A DNA stretch of 64,000 bases from Corynebacterium sp. Its GTDB lineage: Bacteria > Actinomycetota > Actinomycetes > Mycobacteriales > Mycobacteriaceae. A program made the translations under genes and the position numbers. The stretch spans positions 15,961 to 79,960 of the forward strand of contig NZ_JALAGU010000002.1 in assembly GCF_022712275.1 (NCBI RefSeq). Direction: 5' to 3'. The notes beneath the pieces are model-generated. The model was not told the origin of the DNA, did no database searches, and saw nothing but the letters and a program-made list of their open reading frames with translations. This document shows positions 27,813 through 36,042 of the stretch, piece by piece. Every line of letters begins with the position of its first letter. Position 1 is the first letter of the stretch.

Positions 27813-28967
27813 TCAGCCGCAGGTCTCGACGTCCTCGCCCTTGTTGTGGGCGGTGAGCGCATCAACCGCGCCGTCGAGGGTGTCCACCTCGAGCAGCGTC
27901 ATGTCACCGCTGTCCGCCGAGGACGCCTCGGAGCAGTTCCCCGCCGGGACGAGGAAGACCGAGGCGCCCGCGTTCTTCGCCGCGGAGATCTTGTGGGTGA
28001 TCCCGCCGATCGGGCCGACCGTGCCGTCGGAGGCGATGGTGCCGGTACCGGCGACGAACTCTCCTCCGGAGAGCTCCCCGGGGGACAGCTTGTCGACCAC
28101 GGCGAGGGAGAACATCAGGCCGGCTGACGGGCCACCGATGTCCTTGAGGTTGTACTCGACCCGGATCCCGTCGGCGGGCTGGGCGACCATCGTGACGCCG
28201 AGGAAGGCCTTGCCGTTACCACCGGTCGCTGCCTCGGCTTCCTCGTCACCGGCCAGTTCGTCCGGCATCTCGCCGAGGGTGACCGTCTCGGTCTCCGTCT
28301 TCCCGCCACGGTCGATGCCGAGGGTGACCTCGTCGCCGGGTGACTTGTCACCGATGGCGTCGGAGACATCGCCGGGCACGGTGACGTCGGTGCCGTCGAC
28401 GGAGGTGATGACGTCATTGATCTTCACCGTACCGTCGGCGGGTGCGCCCTCGCTGACGTCGTAGACCATGGTCTCCAGAGGGCGTCCGAGGTGGTTCATC
28501 GCGGCGACCGTCGCATTGGACTCGGAGGACGCGAAGGCCGCGGCGTTCTGCCGCGCGACCTCCTCGGCGTTCGAGTTGGCGGGGATGACGGTCTCGAGCG
28601 GCACGACCGTGTCGTCGCTGGCGAGCCAGCGTCCCATCATCTGCGGCAGCGTCATCTTCGTGCGCACCGCGACGGTGGTCATGTTGAGGTTGCCGGAGGT
28701 CTCGTCGAGTTCGTCGTCGTCCACCCCGGTGATGTCGACGACCGGGGTGCCGTCGACATCGCCGAGGGTGTTGAAGGTCGGCCCCTCCCCCTCCGCAGCG
28801 AAAGGGACGGTGAGGTTGATGTCGGTACCGGGGATGCTCGTCATGCCGAGCAGCGCGACGATCACGACGACCGGCAGGGCACCGACGGCGATGGTGCGGA
28901 CGCGGCGGCGACCACCGGTGTCCGGGGTGTCGGACTGGGCGCCGGAGGAGGAACTACGGAATTTCAC
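27813..28967 (-). CDS. Membrane-anchored PDZ domain protein with Lon-type (S16) protease domain
   Basis: A 384-residue YlbL-like protein. A single N-terminal membrane segment (VGALPVVVIVALLGM) is followed by a PDZ domain around 175-225 (AADGTVKINDVITSVDG-like) and a Lon protease domain with the Ser-Lys dyad S281 (GGPSAGLMF) and K326 (THK). In Bacillus the homologue is a membrane protease that degrades a cell-division inhibitor; the substrate here is unknown. I chose the GTG giving MKFRSSS because longer versions read into an unlikely sequence. It converges with the PPA1309 gene. Confidence 0.9.
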   Translation of the reverse strand: MKFRSSSSGAQSDTPDTGGRRRVRTIAVGALPVVVIVALLGMTSIPGTDINLTVPFAAEGEGPTFNTLGDVDGTPVVDITGVDDDELDETSGNLNMTTVAVRTKMTLPQMMGRWLASDDTVVPLETVIPANSNAEEVARQNAAAFASSESNATVAAMNHLGRPLETMVYDVSEGAPADGTVKINDVITSVDGTDVTVPGDVSDAIGDKSPGDEVTLGIDRGGKTETETVTLGEMPDELAGDEEAEAATGGNGKAFLGVTMVAQPADGIRVEYNLKDIGGPSAGLMFSLAVVDKLSPGELSGGEFVAGTGTIASDGTVGPIGGITHKISAAKNAGASVFLVPAGNCSEASSADSGDMTLLEVDTLDGAVDALTAHNKGEDVETCG

Positions 28968-29050
28968 CCGTCCCACCCTACCGTGGAGATGTTCGCTGAC
29001 AGCGCACGCATCCGGGCCCGCGTAGGCCACGGGGACGTCGGGGGCGCAGG

Positions 29051-29056
29051 TAGGCT
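29051..29056 (+). promoter_or_regulatory. -10 element of the zincin-like gene, leaderless start
   Basis: TAGGCT ends 6 nt before the ATG at 29063, and no ribosome binding site fits between them. A leaderless mRNA is likely. Confidence 0.5.
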
Positions 29057-29062
29057 CAGGAC

Positions 29063-30538
29063 ATGAGCAACTTCGGATTCGGCTTCCACGGCTCCAGCGA
29101 CGACGACAACGACGATTCCGACCGCAACAACGGAGACAACGGAAACGGCAACAACAACGACCCCTTCGGCTTCGGGGCGAACCCCTTCGGGTTCCTCTTC
29201 GGCGGACAGGGGGGTCAGGGCGGTTTCGGCCAGGGGGGCCAGGGCGGCCAGCAGGGCCCGGGGATCGGGGACATCCTGGGCCAGTTCGGCGCGATGCTCA
29301 GCGGCTTCGGCAGGGACATGAACTCCCCGGACGCCCAGGGGCCGGTGAACTACGCCCTGGCAGGTCGGATCGCGCGTCAGCAGATCTCCGGCGCCGCGGC
29401 CCGCACCCCCTCCAGTCATGACTCGCAGGCCGTCGCCGAGTCCGTGCGACTGGCTGAGCTGTGGCTCGACGAGTCCACCGTGCTGCCTGCCGGTGCGACC
29501 GGGTCGGTCGCCTTCTCGGCCGAGAAGTGGCTTGAGGAGACGATGCCGCGGTGGCGCCGCATCATCGACCCCCTGGCGTCCAAGCTGGGCGACGCCACCC
29601 TCGAGGGTCTACCGGCGGAGGCCCGCGAACAGCTCGGCCCGATGACCGGCATGCTCAGCCAGATCAACGGCATGAACTTCGGGATGCAGCTCGGCCACGC
29701 CCTCGGCGAGCTGGCCAAGGAGGTCGCGATCTCGACACAGTGGGGTATCCCGCTGGCGGACTCCACCGTCGCAGCGGTCGCGACCGCCCGACTGGACGAC
29801 CTGTCGAAGAAGCTCGGTGCGGAGCGTCGGGAGACACTGATCTACCTCGCCGCCCGTGAGGCCGCGCACCTGCGCCTGTTCCAGCATGTGCCGTGGCTGG
29901 TGGAGCGCCTGATCCTCGACGTGGAGGAGTTCGCCACCGGCCTGTCGCTGGACAACTCCGCCCTGGAGGAGGCGACCCGCGAGTTCGATCCGGAGAGCAT
30001 GGGTGACCCGCAGAAGATGCAGGAGATGATGGAGAGCCTGCAGAACCAGGATCTCGCCCCGAAGATCGTCTCCTCCACCGACCACGCCCGGATCCGGCTC
30101 GAGACCAGCCTGTCGCTGGTCGAGGGCTGGGTGGACTACGTCGTCGGCGAGGCGCTGGGCAACCGGCTGCCGACCACGGCGAGCATCCAGGCAGCGTGGT
30201 CCGTCTTCCGCGACTCCGACCAGCCGGGCATGTCCGCGCTGGCCAGGACCGTCGGCATCGACCTGTCCGCCCCGAAGGCCAATCAGGCGGCCGAGCTGTG
30301 GGCACGGTTGACCTTCGCCGTCGGCAAGGAGCGCCGGGACGCCGTGTGGAACCACCCCGACTTCCTCCCGGTCGACTCCGACCTCGACGCCCCGGCCGAG
30401 TTCATCGACTCCATCCTCGGCGAGACCGAGGGTAAGGACTTCGACCCGATCAGCGAGATCGAGAAGCTGGAGCGCGAGCTCAACAAGGGTGACGACGATT
30501 CCGACAAGGGATCCGACGGGGACGACGCCGGCAAGTAG
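29063..30538 (+). CDS. Zincin-like protein (DUF2342 / F420-biosynthesis-associated family)
   Basis: A 491-residue protein. The first ~75 residues are low-complexity (Asp/Asn then Gly/Phe/Gln, GGQGGQGGFGQGGQGG). The rest is the conserved family: MNFGMQLGHALGELAKEV, YLAAREAAHLRLFQHVPWL, LSLVEGWVDYVV and ARLTFAVGKERRDAVW (pieces). Databases usually call these zinc-dependent metalloproteases. A full HExxH is not visible; the nearest match is E266-A-A-H269, so protease activity is uncertain. The C-terminus is acidic. It corresponds by position to M. tuberculosis Rv3195. Confidence 0.85.
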   Translation: MSNFGFGFHGSSDDDNDDSDRNNGDNGNGNNNDPFGFGANPFGFLFGGQGGQGGFGQGGQGGQQGPGIGDILGQFGAMLSGFGRDMNSPDAQGPVNYALAGRIARQQISGAAARTPSSHDSQAVAESVRLAELWLDESTVLPAGATGSVAFSAEKWLEETMPRWRRIIDPLASKLGDATLEGLPAEAREQLGPMTGMLSQINGMNFGMQLGHALGELAKEVAISTQWGIPLADSTVAAVATARLDDLSKKLGAERRETLIYLAAREAAHLRLFQHVPWLVERLILDVEEFATGLSLDNSALEEATREFDPESMGDPQKMQEMMESLQNQDLAPKIVSSTDHARIRLETSLSLVEGWVDYVVGEALGNRLPTTASIQAAWSVFRDSDQPGMSALARTVGIDLSAPKANQAAELWARLTFAVGKERRDAVWNHPDFLPVDSDLDAPAEFIDSILGETEGKDFDPISEIEKLERELNKGDDDSDKGSDGDDAGK

Positions 30539-30588
30539 CCCCGCGTGGGAGTGACGGAACTCCCCGCAGGTGTCGCATACTGCAAGGT

Positions 30589-31191
30589 ATGACCGGCAAG
30601 GGAGAGACCCGCAGGCGGGACGGCGTCCGCCATGTCCCGGTGACCGCGGCCGCCCGGGAGCTTGCCGGGGACGAGCACCTGGGGGAACACCAGATGTCGG
30701 TGCGGATCAACCGCAGCGGTGACCGGCAGACCTGGCGCGTCACTCTGCCGGTCGCGGTCGCCATCGGCGCGCTGCTCCTCGTCGACATCCGACAGAACCT
30801 CTTGCCCGACCTGCTGGGCTGGATCCTCGCCGGAATCACGGTCGCCATGCTGATCAACATGGTGGGGCCACTGTGGCGGGGCGGGGCCGCCATGCATCTC
30901 TTCAGCGACGGTGCGGTCGTCGAACGTTACCGCGGGTCCACGGCGTCCTTCCGCTACGCGGCGGTGACGCCCCGCTACGTCCTGTGGGAGAGGGTCGACG
31001 ACCGAGGCGAGATGCAGCGCAGGAACCGGCAGTTGTGGCTGAAGATGCCGGAGAGCGGCTACGCCGTCCACCTGGACGGTACGAAAGGGAGGGACGCCGC
31101 CACCCTCGACATGCTGCTCGACAGGTTCGGCGTGACCGGGGAACCGGAGGAGCTCGGGGTACTCAAGGCACCGGGGCCGCTGCCGTTCTGA
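30589..31191 (+). CDS. Hypothetical protein with a two-helix membrane hairpin
   Basis: I do not recognise the family. The 200-residue protein has a polar N-terminus of about 50 residues, two closely spaced hydrophobic segments (VTLPVAVAIGALLLVDI and LLGWILAGITVAMLINMV) and a C-terminal part rich in beta-type residues (MHLFSDGAVVERYRG, YVLWERVDDRGEMQ). This suggests a small membrane-anchored domain with both ends in the cytoplasm. A CATACT hexamer 7 nt before the ATG may give a leaderless transcript. Confidence 0.65.
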   Translation: MTGKGETRRRDGVRHVPVTAAARELAGDEHLGEHQMSVRINRSGDRQTWRVTLPVAVAIGALLLVDIRQNLLPDLLGWILAGITVAMLINMVGPLWRGGAAMHLFSDGAVVERYRGSTASFRYAAVTPRYVLWERVDDRGEMQRRNRQLWLKMPESGYAVHLDGTKGRDAATLDMLLDRFGVTGEPEELGVLKAPGPLPF

Positions 31192-31209
31192 AGGATGGCA
31201 CCGACCCGC

Positions 31210-32295
31210 TCAGCCGTGGATGAGGTCGGGCACGAAACGGAACCGGTAGTCGGTGACCGGCCCGTCGGATTCGCGGATGCCCACGCCCACGGATTCGCCG
31301 TTGACGACCCAGGCGCCCGGTACCGGGTGGTTCGGCGCACCGTCGTCGGGTCCGGGGAAGTTCGGGATCTGCGTGTACTGCTGCCACATCCCCGCACCCG
31401 GCACCTTGGTGGACAGGAACATCTTCCACACCGGTTCGATCCAGCCGGTCGGACACTGTGTCGCCGGCAGCGAGCCGAACTCCTCCCCCATCATCTCCTC
31501 CCAGGGGTAGAGCTTGAAGATGATCTGGTTCGGCCGGTCGTCCATGTCGACGAGCTCCTCGAGCCTGGCGTCCCACTCGAAGAGGAAGTTCCACTGTTCC
31601 CAGGCGCCGCCGTCCCGTTCCCGACCGTAGAGGTCTTCGTACCGGTACCACCGGCTGCCCGGCTTCCACTGCTCGTCGGTGAGGAAACGGGCGGCCTCCA
31701 GGGCCATCTTGTGCAGGTTCTCGGTCTGCACCTCCAGGGCCTCGACCCCGGTCCCGACATCGGGCCCGGAATCGGGCCCGGAATCGGACCCGGCATCGGA
31801 CCCGGAATCGCGGACGCTGTGTGGGCAGGTCACTCCCTGGGACCGGATGATCTCCTCCCAGCCCTCCCGCGGGGTACAGGTGATGCGCTCCGCCGGTGTC
31901 CCCTGACCTCCCATGCTGTGGCCGTGACCGGAACTGCCGGAATCACCCGGGTTTCCGGCCCCGCCGCCGGTCGAACCGACCCCGCCTCGGGTGATGTTCC
32001 CGCCGGTTCGCGGTGCAGTCTGTGTCTTCGTCCCGGCCGGCACCGAGGTCGTCCCGGAGTCCGCCTCGACCGGTGTACCGACCGCAGGCACATTCGTGCG
32101 CCCGCCACCCGGAAGCCGCGGCAGGAAGAACCAGCCGGCGTGCATGTGGGAGTTGCCGACGGGTTCCTCGCACTCCTCGTCAGGCAGCCGTTCCTCGGTG
32201 GTCTCGTCGCGGCAGATCTTCGCGTACTCGGCGTCCTCCACTTCGTTGCTCTCCGAGGAGCAGCCGGTGAGGGTGGTGGCGAGTGCGGCGGTCAC
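31210..32295 (-). CDS. Putative lipoprotein of unknown function with Gly/Ser/Asp repeat linker
   Basis: About 361 residues from the GTG at 32293-32295. A lipobox-like TLTGC lies only 12 residues in, which is too short for a signal peptide. In-frame upstream codons encode GRRRVSGVVAHG, a plausible basic n-region, so the true start (perhaps a rare codon) is probably about 20-35 codons earlier. After the lipobox come CRDETTEERLPDEECEEP, a long Gly/Thr/Ser linker, a GSDSGPDSGPD repeat and a C-terminal domain rich in Trp and Tyr (SRWYRYEDLYGRERDGGAWEQW in pieces). Function unknown. It is transcribed after the YgjP-like peptidase gene. Confidence 0.6.
   Translation of the reverse strand: MTAALATTLTGCSSESNEVEDAEYAKICRDETTEERLPDEECEEPVGNSHMHAGWFFLPRLPGGGRTNVPAVGTPVEADSGTTSVPAGTKTQTAPRTGGNITRGGVGSTGGGAGNPGDSGSSGHGHSMGGQGTPAERITCTPREGWEEIIRSQGVTCPHSVRDSGSDAGSDSGPDSGPDVGTGVEALEVQTENLHKMALEAARFLTDEQWKPGSRWYRYEDLYGRERDGGAWEQWNFLFEWDARLEELVDMDDRPNQIIFKLYPWEEMMGEEFGSLPATQCPTGWIEPVWKMFLSTKVPGAGMWQQYTQIPNFPGPDDGAPNHPVPGAWVVNGESVGVGIRESDGPVTDYRFRFVPDLIHG
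31761..31808. repeat. Four imperfect 12-bp tandem repeats in the lipoprotein linker
   Basis: Two copies of cgggcccggaat are followed by cggacccggcat and cggacccggaat. They encode the Gly-Ser-Asp/Pro linker on the minus strand, and length changes would stay in frame. Confidence 0.85.
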
Positions 32296-32391
32296 GCCGT
32301 GCGCGACGACGCCGGAGACCCGACGCCTGCCGTGACTCCGGGGGCGTCCTGATCTGCCGTGTCCGATACCGGCCAGTCTACGGAGCCGGTC

Positions 32392-32955
32392 TCAGGATGC
32401 GGTGGGTGCCCACCTGCTGTACGCCTCCAGGTACCCGGTCGCCCGGTCGGCGTACGGGGCCTTCGCCGCCCACTCCTTGAACTCGGGACCGTGGTCCGGG
32501 ATCCAGGTGTGCACCATCTCATGGATGAGCACCGAGTCCAGCACGTACTCAGGCACGTCCTTGAGCCGCGAGGAGATCCGGATCCGTCCCGAATCCACCG
32601 AACAGCTCCCCCACCGTCGACTCATGTTCGTCACCCACTTCACGCTGGTGAACTCCGCCCGGTTCTCCAGGTACTTCTGGTTCAGCGTCCGCGCTCGGCG
32701 CATCAGCGCGTCCGATTCCCCGGTCTGGGACGCCCCGGTGTGGCGACGCTTCACTTTCTCCACCAGCTCTGTGGCACTGGAACGCAGCTCCTTCGCCGAC
32801 ATCGACAGCGGGGCCAGCACCACGACCTTGCCTGCCTCCATGCGCGCGGCGATGGTGCGGCGTCGCTTCGCGGACAGCCGGATCTCCACGTCCGGGGCGA
32901 ATTCCGCGACGACCTCCTGCTGTGCTGCCGTAGGGTGCTGCCGGGTACTCATCAC
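32392..32955 (-). CDS. M48-like metallopeptidase, YgjP/DUF45 family
   Basis: A 187-residue cytoplasmic-type protein with the zinc motif H145-E-M-V-H149 and a following H155 (PDHGPEF), plus the family signature RRWGSCSVDSGRIRIS upstream of it. YgjP proteins are SprT-like gluzincins whose role is not settled; some are linked to DNA-protein crosslink repair, which would fit the repair-rich surroundings, but that is inference. It starts with two adjacent ATG codons and is divergent from the E1-like gene. Confidence 0.88.
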   Translation of the reverse strand: MMSTRQHPTAAQQEVVAEFAPDVEIRLSAKRRRTIAARMEAGKVVVLAPLSMSAKELRSSATELVEKVKRRHTGASQTGESDALMRRARTLNQKYLENRAEFTSVKWVTNMSRRWGSCSVDSGRIRISSRLKDVPEYVLDSVLIHEMVHTWIPDHGPEFKEWAAKAPYADRATGYLEAYSRWAPTAS

Positions 32956-33014
32956 GTCCTCTACACTGGGTGCATCGACTGGGGATCAAGGGACTTCATT
33001 GAGGGGGACTCTAC

Positions 33015-33908
33015 ATGACAGATGTATCTGAGCAGCGTATCCAGCGTATTCCTCGCCTGCTGCAGCTGCGCGACGGTACCGATCTCATCATCCGGTCCGA
33101 CGGACACCTGCAGTTCAGGGCGGTACCGGAGCACGCCCTGGTACTCGGCCTTCCGCCGCAGGTCGAGGTCGACCAGATCCACCAGGTGATGCGAGAACTA
33201 CGCCGACCACTGCCGGATCACGCGGTGGTCCGGCTCCTCCACCACTGCGGTGTACCGGTGGTCCATGCCCGCGGCATTCTCGGCGAACTGCTTGCCGCCG
33301 GGGTGCTGTCCGCCCGCCCGGCCGGCTACGGGATGCGCGTCCATGTCCTGGGCGTGTCGCTCTACACCCGCTCGCTGCTGCGGCATCTGCGCCGGACCGG
33401 GGTCCCCTGTTCCGGGATCACACCCGGCACACCCGCCTTCGGACGCCTGTCGGGTGATGACCTGGTGGTCATCGCCGGGATGCTGTTCCCACCCGCCGAC
33501 ATCACTTACCGGCTCATGGAGCTGGGCGTACCCCACCTGACCTGTGGTGTGGTCGATGCGAGGGTGACGGTGGGCCCGATGGTCCTGCCCGGTGGGACGG
33601 GGTGCCTGTCCTGCCTGGACGCCACCTCACTGACCGCAGACGCCCAGTGGCGGACCGTCCGTGGCCAGGCCGCCGAGGGAATGTCTCCGTCGGTGGACCA
33701 CATGATCGAGTACTCGATGTCTATGGCGGCAGACATGGTCCGTGATCTGGTGTCACTCAAGACCATCGGACCGGACGCACCGTCATGGGTGGTCCCGGAC
33801 GTGCTGGCAGGGCGTCGGTACCTCGATCCGTTGACCTTCGACATCTCAGTGACCGAGGTGCCTCAGCATCCCGGATGTGCATCCTGCGCGGTGGTGCCGC
33901 TCAGCTGA
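33015..33908 (+). CDS. E1/ThiF-like protein (TOMM cyclodehydratase-related), orphan
   Basis: A 297-residue protein. The N-terminal half resembles the leader-binding/winged-helix part of TOMM (azole RiPP) cyclodehydratase partners. The C-terminal half is E1-like, with two CxxC pairs (C197/C200 in CLSC and C288/C291 in CASC) that would bind structural zinc as in ThiF/MoeB. The nucleotide-binding Gly-rich loop is degenerate (VHVLGVSLYTRS), so ATP-dependent adenylation is doubtful. No YcaO gene or precursor peptide is nearby. By position it equals M. tuberculosis Rv3196. Its 3' end overlaps uvrD2 convergently by 8 bp. Confidence 0.75.
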   Translation: MTDVSEQRIQRIPRLLQLRDGTDLIIRSDGHLQFRAVPEHALVLGLPPQVEVDQIHQVMRELRRPLPDHAVVRLLHHCGVPVVHARGILGELLAAGVLSARPAGYGMRVHVLGVSLYTRSLLRHLRRTGVPCSGITPGTPAFGRLSGDDLVVIAGMLFPPADITYRLMELGVPHLTCGVVDARVTVGPMVLPGGTGCLSCLDATSLTADAQWRTVRGQAAEGMSPSVDHMIEYSMSMAADMVRDLVSLKTIGPDAPSWVVPDVLAGRRYLDPLTFDISVTEVPQHPGCASCAVVPLS

Positions 33909-36042
33909 AGTTCTTCACGATGTCGAGGATGTCCTCGCCGAACTGCTCCACCTTCGCCGGACCGATCCCCGGCACTTTCAGCAGATCCCGCGCCGAGATC
34001 GGCGCCTTCAGTGCCACGGCCTTCAACGTCGCATCACTCATCACCACATAGGCCGGCACGTCCCGCTCCCTGGCCAGGGTGGTGCGCCAGGACCGCAGTT
34101 CGGTGACGAGCACCTGGTCACCGTCTTCGGCGTGGGCGTCGCAGCGTCCGAGGATCCGCTGCTCGGGCGTGGTCAGCCGTGTCCCGCACACCGCACAGGC
34201 GTTCTTCGGTGCGCCCTTGACCGTGGATTCACGTGCTCCGGACACGGCGTCCGCCTTCTCCCACGGCACCAGACCGTCGAGGAACCGCGTCCTGCGCCGC
34301 GACGCCTTGCCGCCGGGCTGGCGGGCCTGTGCCCAGGACAGCTCCAACACCTCGCGGGCACGGGTCACTCCGACGTAGAGCAGTCGACGCTCCTCCTCGA
34401 TGGCGTCCTCGGAGTGGGTGCCCTTCAGCGCGTGCCGGATTGGCACGGTGCCGTCGACCAGGCCGATGAGGAAGACCGCGTCCCACTCCAGGCCCTTGGC
34501 CGCGTGGATACTGGCGAGCGTCACACCCTCGACCTTCGGTGGGTTCTTTGCCTGGGCGCGCTCGCGCAGGATGCCCAACAGGTTCGTCATGTCCAGGCCC
34601 GGGGTGGCGGTGGAGAGCTCCTCCGCCAGGTCCACCAGTGCACCGAGGGACTGCCAGCGGGCCCGGTCCTGGGCACCGGTCGGCTCGGTCGGAGTCAGCC
34701 CCACCGGGACCAGCGCGGCACGGACCTGGTTGACCAGCTGTTCCGGTGTGGGGCGCGGCTGATGCTCTGCTCCGGGGTCACGACGCGAGAGTTTCCGGGC
34801 CGCGTCGGCCAACGCGTTGACGCCCTGCCGGATCTCCGGACGCTGGAAGAATCCGTCCCCGCCCTTGACCTGGTAGCTGATGCCGGCTGCGTCCAGTGCG
34901 TACTCCAGCGCCGCGGACTGGGCGTTGATCCGGTAGAGCACCGCGATCTCCGACGGGGAGACACCCGAGGCGATCAGTGCGGCGATCCGCTCAGCGACAC
35001 CGGTGGCCTCGGCTGCTTCGTCGGAGTACTCGGTGAACTCCGGGGCGGGGCCTGCCGGACGCTGACCCTCCAGCTCCAGGCGGGTTCCCGCGGCACGCCC
35101 GGTCGCCCGGCTGATGACCTTGTTCGCCAGGTCCACGACCTGCGGCGTCGACCGGTAGTCACGGAACAAGCGGACCGTCGTGGCCTCCGGGTAGCGCGAC
35201 GAGAAACGGAGCAGGTGCTCCGGGGTCGCGCCGTTGAAGGAGTAGATCGTCTGGTTCGCGTCACCGACAACGGTGAGATCGTCACGGTCCCCGAGCCAGG
35301 CGTCCAGCAGCCGCTGCTGCAGCGGGGTGACATCCTGGTACTCGTCGACGACGAAGGTGCGGTAGCGCGACCGGAACTCGTCGGCGACACCCGGGTCCGC
35401 CTCGATCGCACCGGCCATGGACTGCAGCAGGTCATCGAAATCGAGGTAGACGCCCTCGCCGGTCACCTTCGAATTCTCGTAACCCTCGAAGATGCGGACG
35501 AATTGTTCCGGTGCCACCGGGCAGTCCCGGCGGTCGGGGCCGATATGCGCCGGGTAGTCCTCCGGGGCGATGAGCGAGGACTTCGCCCACTCGATCTCCC
35601 CGAGCAGGTCGGACAGGGTCGTCTTGTCGGTCGCCACACCGTTGGCCCGGCAGGCCCGGGCGACGAAGGGGAACTTCGAGTCCAGCAGCTGCCAGGGAGT
35701 GTCCCCGACGAACCGGGGCCAGAAGTAGTGCAGCTGGCCACGGGCGGCGGCGTGGAAGGTCTTGGCCTGCACCCGGGCGACACCCATCATCGTCAGCCGC
35801 TCGCGCAGTTCCGCGGCGGCACGGGTGGTGAAGGTGACCGCCAGGACATGGTCCGGGTTCACGAAACCACCGGCGACCAGGTGCGCGATCCGGTGGGTGA
35901 TGGTGCGGGTCTTACCGGTGCCGGCACCGGCGATGATCGCCACCGGACCACGCGGTGCCGTCGCCGCACGCAGCTGTTCCGGGTCCAGGGCGTCCAGGTT
36001 GAGCTGTCCGAGCCGGGAGTGGGCGCCGTTCACTCCACTCAC
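33901..36042 (-). CDS. uvrD2: ATP-dependent DNA helicase UvrD2 with HRDC domain
   Basis: A 713-residue SF1A helicase. Walker A (IAGAGTGKTRT), VDEYQDVTPLQQ, VGDANQTIYSF, RDYRSTPQVV, IHAAKGLEWDAVF and YVGVTRAREVLEL are all present. After the motor is a zinc-type motif C616-x2-C619-x14-C634-x2-H637, and the C-terminus is an HRDC domain (VALKAPISARDLLKVPGIGPAKV). In M. tuberculosis UvrD2 the linker is a tetracysteine motif needed for unwinding; here the last ligand is His. Its ATG overlaps the K+ channel stop by 4 bp, so it is translated from the same mRNA. Confidence 0.95.
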   Translation of the reverse strand: MSGVNGAHSRLGQLNLDALDPEQLRAATAPRGPVAIIAGAGTGKTRTITHRIAHLVAGGFVNPDHVLAVTFTTRAAAELRERLTMMGVARVQAKTFHAAARGQLHYFWPRFVGDTPWQLLDSKFPFVARACRANGVATDKTTLSDLLGEIEWAKSSLIAPEDYPAHIGPDRRDCPVAPEQFVRIFEGYENSKVTGEGVYLDFDDLLQSMAGAIEADPGVADEFRSRYRTFVVDEYQDVTPLQQRLLDAWLGDRDDLTVVGDANQTIYSFNGATPEHLLRFSSRYPEATTVRLFRDYRSTPQVVDLANKVISRATGRAAGTRLELEGQRPAGPAPEFTEYSDEAAEATGVAERIAALIASGVSPSEIAVLYRINAQSAALEYALDAAGISYQVKGGDGFFQRPEIRQGVNALADAARKLSRRDPGAEHQPRPTPEQLVNQVRAALVPVGLTPTEPTGAQDRARWQSLGALVDLAEELSTATPGLDMTNLLGILRERAQAKNPPKVEGVTLASIHAAKGLEWDAVFLIGLVDGTVPIRHALKGTHSEDAIEEERRLLYVGVTRAREVLELSWAQARQPGGKASRRRTRFLDGLVPWEKADAVSGARESTVKGAPKNACAVCGTRLTTPEQRILGRCDAHAEDGDQVLVTELRSWRTTLARERDVPAYVVMSDATLKAVALKAPISARDLLKVPGIGPAKVEQFGEDILDIVKNFS

